Below, piece after piece: positions 51,096-64,000 of a stretch of 64,000 bases of DNA. Origin of the DNA: Antennarius striatus (Eukaryota > Chordata > Actinopteri > Lophiiformes > Antennariidae). The stretch is from the NCBI RefSeq assembly GCF_040054535.1, contig NC_090781.1:20183579-20247578 (forward strand), given 5' to 3'. The notes under the pieces are model-generated. The model was not told where the DNA came from. It saw only the letters and a program-made list of their open reading frames with translations, and did no database searches. The position numbers were made by a program, and so were the translations under genes. Every line of letters begins with the position of its first letter. Position 1 is the first letter of the stretch.

Positions 51096-52918
51096 ATGGG
51101 AAGGAAAAAGGTGAGTTAAAACGGATAAAATACGAGATAGAGGCTACATATAGTCTATCTTGTAGCATTAGTTTGCAGTGGTTTTAGTTTTATGGCGTCA
51201 CGTTGTTTCCCCGCATTGCATGAACTGGAACGTCAAAAACTTGCTCCATGTGCGTAGATGAAGTCCACCTTGGCTGCGCTCAGGTCTGTCGAGTCCACCC
51301 TGTTGATTCAGGGAAGTGGCGCCTTTTTTTACTTAATAAAAAACAGCGCAACACGCATTTTCTTAGCAAGTCAGTAAAAAATGTGTTTCCGATTAAAATG
51401 GCTGTCTGGGCCGGGTTGAACAACAACTCCCTTAATTGTGTACTCAGGTTAAAAACAAAAGAGGTGTAACCATCGTCGAAGGACATGTTGGCATTTCTAG
51501 GAAGCCGACATGCATCTGCGTTTTCGAACGTAATCCGCTGTACTTTTTTTTATTGTCCGGGCAATAATTTGGCCTCATGATGTCGACGTTTTGCGTATTT
51601 ACGGTCCACGTTATTGCGATTTTGACCTATGCCTGTGCGTAATTTCAAGCCATCAAGCGTCACCTTCGAGGAGTAGATATTTTTTTTCTTTCGCAGCGTC
51701 ATGGCAGCCCAACCATCTTCGAGACGATCGCGACACATGTTTAGTTTAAGTACAACGTTCAGTCCGTGTGATATGGCTCAGATTACTTAAAGTCACGTTT
51801 TGGAATCGGAAGGAATTCGGTGTGTGGCCATGCATGCGGAGGCTGAGCGTCATTACGCGTTTTAAGCAGCCACAGCGCCATTCCGCTCCACCTTTTGTGC
51901 ATCGTGCACGACGTTTTATCTTGCATGGCGGGAATGCGCAGGGACTTATTGAATCCTTTTCAATTTAGAAACGTGTCTGATTTCCCTCCTACATTAAGAT
52001 TGCATAAGTTCTTTGTGACTTAAGGGGGAGGGATAGGTGCCCATCCCCCCTTTGCGCTACACACCCACTTTCACTCGTGAAGCACTCCCGAATCCTTGTT
52101 CCGACTTCACTAATTCATTTTCTCTCTGCTCCTCTGTAGGCAACCGCTGCTGCTGCTGAGCCCGCTGAAGAAGTTAAGGTTGAAAAGGAAGGGTCTGAAA
52201 AAGAAGGGGTTGGTGTTCGAGTTTTGGTTTCCAAACTAACCCAAATGCACCTGAACACCAGATCCGACACACAAATGAACATTTTGTTCTATATTAATTT
52301 AGGTTAGGAGAAGATCCTGCTTTAGACAGTGTGATGCGTTTCAAAAAGATAATGAATTTGTGCCATTCAGTTTTGATTAAGTCAAGACTGATTATATTTG
52401 ATTTTAAAGAATATTTTATTATTACAGTATTAATTATGGAGATGAGCTGTGTGGCCTATAGGGGGCGCTGGTTAGTAGGGGCCGTCCCAGTTTGGTTATA
52501 GCAATCGGAGGAAATGACTAGTAGAGTTGGTGCTTCAGAAATGACAGCTATTGACATGGAGTTAATAGCATGAACACCTGGTGGTATTCTTATGAATCTC
52601 ATAATGAGCGCTTATTGCAAGGTAATGAGTTTAGAGTGGGAATGGTTCACATGCAGCATATCAGTCAGCCAGTCTATTTTTTAAATCTGAATTATTAAAG
52701 ATCTTTCTGTTTAAGTCTTGGTTTCAGTTTCCAACATCCATTTCCCCTGTCAAAGATGTTGCAATTTCACTTTGGGCAATAACTAGTAAAATTCATGCAT
52801 ACAAAGTTAAGAAATTGTCAATTTGATAAGGAGAAATCTGTATGCAAAGCCTCACATCTGGCTATAGTCTGTCATTAAATGTTTATGCCTTTGATAGAGT
52901 TGAAAAGATAACCATTTG

Positions 52919-52954
<36 letters not shown>

Positions 52955-53678
52955 AAAGCTACTTGTAAGATGCACACCGACTTCGTATTAAAATACATCA
53001 CATGTTAGCCCTGTTCTATTGTAGTAAAAGTGTTTATCAGTACTTTCAGATGACTGAACTGACAATGTTGTATTTCTTCAACAGCTAAGAAGGTCCAAGA
53101 GGAATCTGAGTGTAAGTGCTTTAAGAAAAGTGCTGTTGTACATAACACCTGTTCCCATTGGATAATTATATGCACATTCTGTTGGTGTGGTGTTTCAGAT
53201 ATAAATTTATGTAATCTTTTTATATTAAAGAACAAGACACAAGATCAGAGTCCATCAGAAGATAAGGTAAAGGAGCGTGTCAATGGAGATTGTAGCTCTG
53301 CAGTGTATTTTCAATTCACCATTCTATTCTAAATTAAATCAAGTGGTGCATCTGATGCAACATGCCATTATTTTTGACATGACAGCAACCCACTAAGGCC
53401 AAAAAGGCAAAGGTCAAGGCAGAGGAGCCGAAGAAAGAAGAACCTCAGGTAGAGAAAGAAGAAGTTCCTGCAGAAAATGGCGAGGCCAAAGCTGATGAGG
53501 TATTACCACACTTTTCATTGTAACTATGCATCATCTTGCAGTGGGAAATGTGTTTGTTTGCACTGTAATGTCAAGGATCATTGACCACCGTGTGTTCTCC
53601 GTCCTACAGCCGGCTGCAGCAGCAGAGGAGGCAAACGAGAAAGAGGAGCAGACTACACAGGACGAGAAATCAGAGTAA
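51096..53678 (+). CDS. hmgn1: HMGN1-like nucleosome-binding protein with diverged core
   Basis: HMGN proteins bind the nucleosome acidic patch and loosen chromatin. Exons: 51096-51110 (MGRKK), 52140-52208 (ATAAAAEPAEEVKVEKEG...), 53085-53111 (LRRSKRNLS), 53231-53266, 53386-53499, 53610-53678. All are phase 0, giving 109 residues (human HMGN1 100). Support: six tiny-to-small phase 0 exons as in the family, a 27-base exon where the 30-base RRSARLS exon is expected, Lys/Glu/Pro-rich composition, VPAENGEAKADE near the C-terminus (human LPAENGE), and position between GET1 and BRWD1. Odd: the normally invariant RRSARLSA core reads RRSKRNLS, and the following PKPEPKPKK-type segment is not evident. 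The exon 2 donor (GGG|GTTGGT) is weak; AAG|GTTGAA at 52178 is an alternative that keeps phase. Confidence 0.78.
52923..52953. repeat. (GT)n microsatellite, HMGN1 intron 2
   Basis: About 15 GT units, 130 bases upstream of the third exon of the HMGN1-like gene. Confidence 0.9.
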
Positions 53679-54713
53679 CAGTGACACGGTTCAAGTCGCT
53701 CGCCAATGCTCCGTGTACCTTGTTTCTTGTACAATGCAGAGATTATTTTTTATCAACTATTTTCATAAGATGGCATGTTTTTAGGGGCATGACTGCAGAA
53801 GTGCATTTTAAAGATACAACCATTTTTCATGGCTTCTGTGAAGGGAAGGTTTCAGTCATAGCATTGTTGTTGTTTTTTTCTCGTTTTGTTTTTATTTTAT
53901 TTTACTTTTGTCATTCTTTCTCTCTCTGGCTTCTTACTTTTTGCCTTTTCAGCTGTTTTCTACGAGATATGCTGTTGTGCCTGTGTCAGGAGTTTGATGC
54001 TCAACTCTGGGGGAGTTTAGCCAAAACATTCCCGTCTTAACAGTTTTTTTTGTAACCCGTCATGTTTTGGAATTGAATACATCGTAATACTGTGTGTTTG
54101 ATAATGGTATAGGATAATTGACAAATTTGGAGAGTTGTGCAGAGCGTGGTCTGTGTTCAGTCGTGTTTGACTTTAATTGTGTTTGCTATTACTGGAATTG
54201 GTCGGGTTGATTTTTTTCTTTTCTCGATGCAGTTGGTACATTTAAAGACTGTTAAATGATTTGTATTCTAAGCTGTATTCAAAACAAAATACATTGTGAA
54301 TTTAATCAGACTTTTCCTACTCTCACTGCAGTTAACAACATGGGCGTGCCACAAATTTGTGGCTGTAACCAGTAGGGTTTTGGATGTTTCCCTATTGATG
54401 TACAGTGTCCTTTTTTTTTTTTTTTCTAAGAAAGTAAAAAAATTTCTTTGTGATTGTAAAATGCCAATTAAAGTGGGAATTTCTTAAGCGATCAATTGTT
54501 TCTCATCAGTAATATGTATTTTACTGCTTCATATAGTGATTGAGTAATTTTAATGTAATCTTTAACCACTGAAATAAGAATTTGATTGCAAAAGTGGCAA
54601 AATCAGGCTGCAAATGAAACTAAAAGTTGTATTTTAATAATGGTTTTGTATCAACGTGCTTCACAGTAAAATTGAGAAATGTTTTCAGATCTTAACATTA
54701 AATGAAAATAAAT
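53679..54713 (+). promoter_or_regulatory. HMGN1 3'UTR with candidate polyadenylation signals
   Basis: T-rich sequence without further coding. ATTAAA at 54467-54472 and AATAAA at 54708-54713 are the likely signals. A 3'UTR of 0.8-1 kb suits HMGN genes, which have long ones. Confidence 0.5.
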
Positions 54714-56499
54714 GGACTGACTTGTTTTATTTTACTATTAGAAGATACAGGAGCCATGTTTTGGTATTACTGTATTCATAACAAAGGTGTGACATTCTTA
54801 AGAATTGTCACAAGATTTTCTGATAAATTGTACAAAATCAGGTTTTTCAAATGTTTTGCCATTAACTTTAAATACCTAGTTATATCCAAGATTTGATCAT
54901 AAATTATGCTATCATTTGAAAAGAATGCCTTCCACATGTTTAGTAATGGTGTCCCTGATGATCAGGTCATTTGGGGGAGGTTCTAGCTATGCCACATTTT
55001 ATTAAATCTAAAGCAGAAAAAAAACTTAGGTGACATATTAATCTTTTTAGTGCACCTGTGCGCAAGTAGTTGTGACCTGTCGAGTCAAGAGCCTGTCTGA
55101 GAGCTTTCAACTGTATCTCACCTAATTTCTTTCTAGTGCCTGAGGTGAACTTTGATTTCAGAATCTCATGTCAAGCATGTATTCAATTCCAAACATAATT
55201 TTGTGTAACAGATTTTGAAGGCAGCATGCTCTTGCCTCAGTTTTTTTGTAGTCAACAAGGCACATTGGCATGTAGATGAGACGACTACACACCAATACTA
55301 ACTATAACATTTCAGTTGTGGTAATACAATAAAACAAAGGTGTTCTATGAAAAAACTAAAATAGGTCAAACAAATTATAATGTAGTTCAAGAAGTCCTAA
55401 ACAAATGTGCAACTATTCAAATTAAGGAAGAATCAACTGATGCACTGAACGTAGAGTCTTTTGGTGCACTTGGCAGTGACCAATTTTCCTTGTTGGTCTC
55501 TCAGATCGGCAATTTTGGAATATTCAAGAGAATATTCAAGAGACTCGACCAAGATGCATCTCGCCCAATGTCAGGACAGACCGCACCACCTCTGACCTTG
55601 TCAAAGGTAAACTAGATGAATGAATGGATAGATGATACCTGGTTAGACTACTTTGTTCCATTAAAACAGCATACGCGCAGATATGGTGCAGTATAAAAAA
55701 GATTAAGGTTGATCCTATATGGTTTAGTACATGGTAGATGTACACAAAAACACTGAAATAGATGATTCTGCATACAGTACACAGGCTGACATTTCTGTTT
55801 TTTAGGATGTAACTAATTTCCAAATGTGGTTTGAAAACTGCTGTTCTGTCCAGTAAACAAGTCATTTTTGTTCATACAACACTAAATCATAAGTTACCTT
55901 AAGGCAAAGGAGCAGGTCCTGACCACATACAGGTACTGGAGATCCAATATTCTTCAGTGAGCAAACGCTTGGCAGCAATGGCAAGAAATAATAAAATAAA
56001 ATAAAAAAAAACGCCAATTTAAAGGCAGAAACGTCTAAACAGACAATAAAACTAAGTAGGCAGAGAAAGAAACCGAGAAAAAGATAATAGTATTATTATA
56101 GCCACCTGCCCCAATAACTATACAATAGTAATAAGAATAAAATAAGAATTAGCATAAAAAAAGGACCAATGCGAATTAGAAAATAACGGAATTGGGGTGG
56201 CGGAAAGTTAGTAATAGGAATAACGACCAATGTAGTGTACGGTTTTATCCATCAGACATTTTGGCTACATGAAGCCACCTCTTTAATGGTCTCTACAAAG
56301 CATCAAAGTATTCAAAGCACCATTAAGTTAAACGTGTAGAACTCACGAACGTGGTCATTAAATAGGGGTGTTCGTCTGTACGTTAATGTCGTGGAATTTG
56401 TAATACCACACTTGTGTTTGTTGAGACATATGGCGTTAGAATTGTCAACGTCGTTAGGCTAGGCTAACATCGAGCTAACGTCGCTAGCCGCCATGCTAA
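54714..56499. other. Intergenic interval between HMGN1 and BRWD1
   Basis: AT-rich, no exon recognised. The 91-codon frame at 55340-55615 has no known domain. CpG density begins to rise toward 56440, where the BRWD1 promoter begins. Confidence 0.5.
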
Positions 56500-56755
56500 C
56501 GCTCGCGTGTGTCTTTTGTTGCACGCGCTCCTCCCCACCCCCTTTTTCCTGTGTTACTCCGCTGTGGCGGAAGTAAGTCGTATTGCTCAGGCCTCATCCT
56601 TCCAATGGCGACTGCAAACAGGCTGAATAGAAAGCGGGAGCAACCGTGGAGGGGGTCAGAGCGGTGCTACTGAAATTAAATAAATATATCATATTCTGTG
56701 TAGTCATAAAGTTAGCCTGAAATTTGTTTCACCTTACTAAATCACGGCCGAATCA
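56500..56755 (+). promoter_or_regulatory. BRWD1 promoter and 5'UTR
   Basis: TATA-less sequence, CpG-containing at its left end. A strong ETS site CGGAAGT lies at 56568-56574 and CCAATGGCG shortly after (about 56602), typical of housekeeping promoters. The translation start is at 56756. Confidence 0.5.
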
Positions 56756-63903
<7,148 letters not shown>

Positions 63904-64000
63904 TAACTCACTGCATTGTAGAGACTAAGAAACCACTAAAGCCCTTGAACTGTACAGAACAAAAATGCAACCAGTAGTCAACTTGTATCTTCTTCCTGGT

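Noticed and set aside
55340-55615. 91-codon frame between HMGN1 and BRWD1
   Set aside because: No domain, no conserved pattern and AT-rich codons; judged chance.

Overview
This is vertebrate nuclear DNA, almost certainly from a teleost (probably percomorph) fish. The genes are split by short introns with canonical GT/AG sites. The background is AT-rich with many long microsatellites. The repeats are typical of fish: L2-like and Rex1-like LINEs, a Tc1-like transposase relic, a hAT-type MITE and tRNA-headed SINE-like repeats. Nothing prokaryotic is present. I cannot name the species.

The gene order matches the human 21q22.2 block PCP4 - IGSF5 - SH3BGR - GET1(WRB) - HMGN1 - BRWD1, with relative orientations kept. 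From the left on the minus strand: the first exon and promoter of a PCP4-like gene (about 3.9-4.1 kb); an intronless DRC4/GAS8-like coiled-coil gene (8.1-9.2 kb) that does not belong to the ancestral block; a gene-poor stretch (10.2-21.5 kb); IGSF5 (21.7-30.1 kb; two Ig domains, one membrane span, C-terminal PDZ ligand); SH3BGR (34.3-42.4 kb; thioredoxin-like domain plus an acidic tail split over many small in-phase exons); and GET1 (47.7-50.4 kb; five exons). Then on the plus strand: HMGN1 (51.1-53.7 kb), whose first codon lies 743 bp from that of GET1, head to head; and the 5' part of BRWD1 (from 56.8 kb; 16 coding exons, 551 codons, running off the right edge). B3GALT5 and LCA5L, which lie in this block in human, were not found.

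I rebuilt the exons by hand from splice sites and reading phase. For IGSF5 (apart from its first exon), SH3BGR, GET1 and BRWD1 every junction is phase-consistent. HMGN1 exon 2 has an uncertain donor, and its nucleosome-binding core is strongly diverged.

The genes do not form a pathway. GET1 inserts tail-anchored proteins into the ER, HMGN1 and BRWD1 act on chromatin, IGSF5 is a junctional adhesion molecule, SH3BGR is a small thioredoxin-fold protein, PCP4 modulates calmodulin, and the DRC4-like protein would act in motile cilia. What joins them is conserved linkage. The most interesting observations are the intronless DRC4-like gene, the ladder of acidic micro-exons in SH3BGR, the altered HMGN1 core, the compact GET1/HMGN1 divergent promoter and a GC-AG intron in BRWD1.
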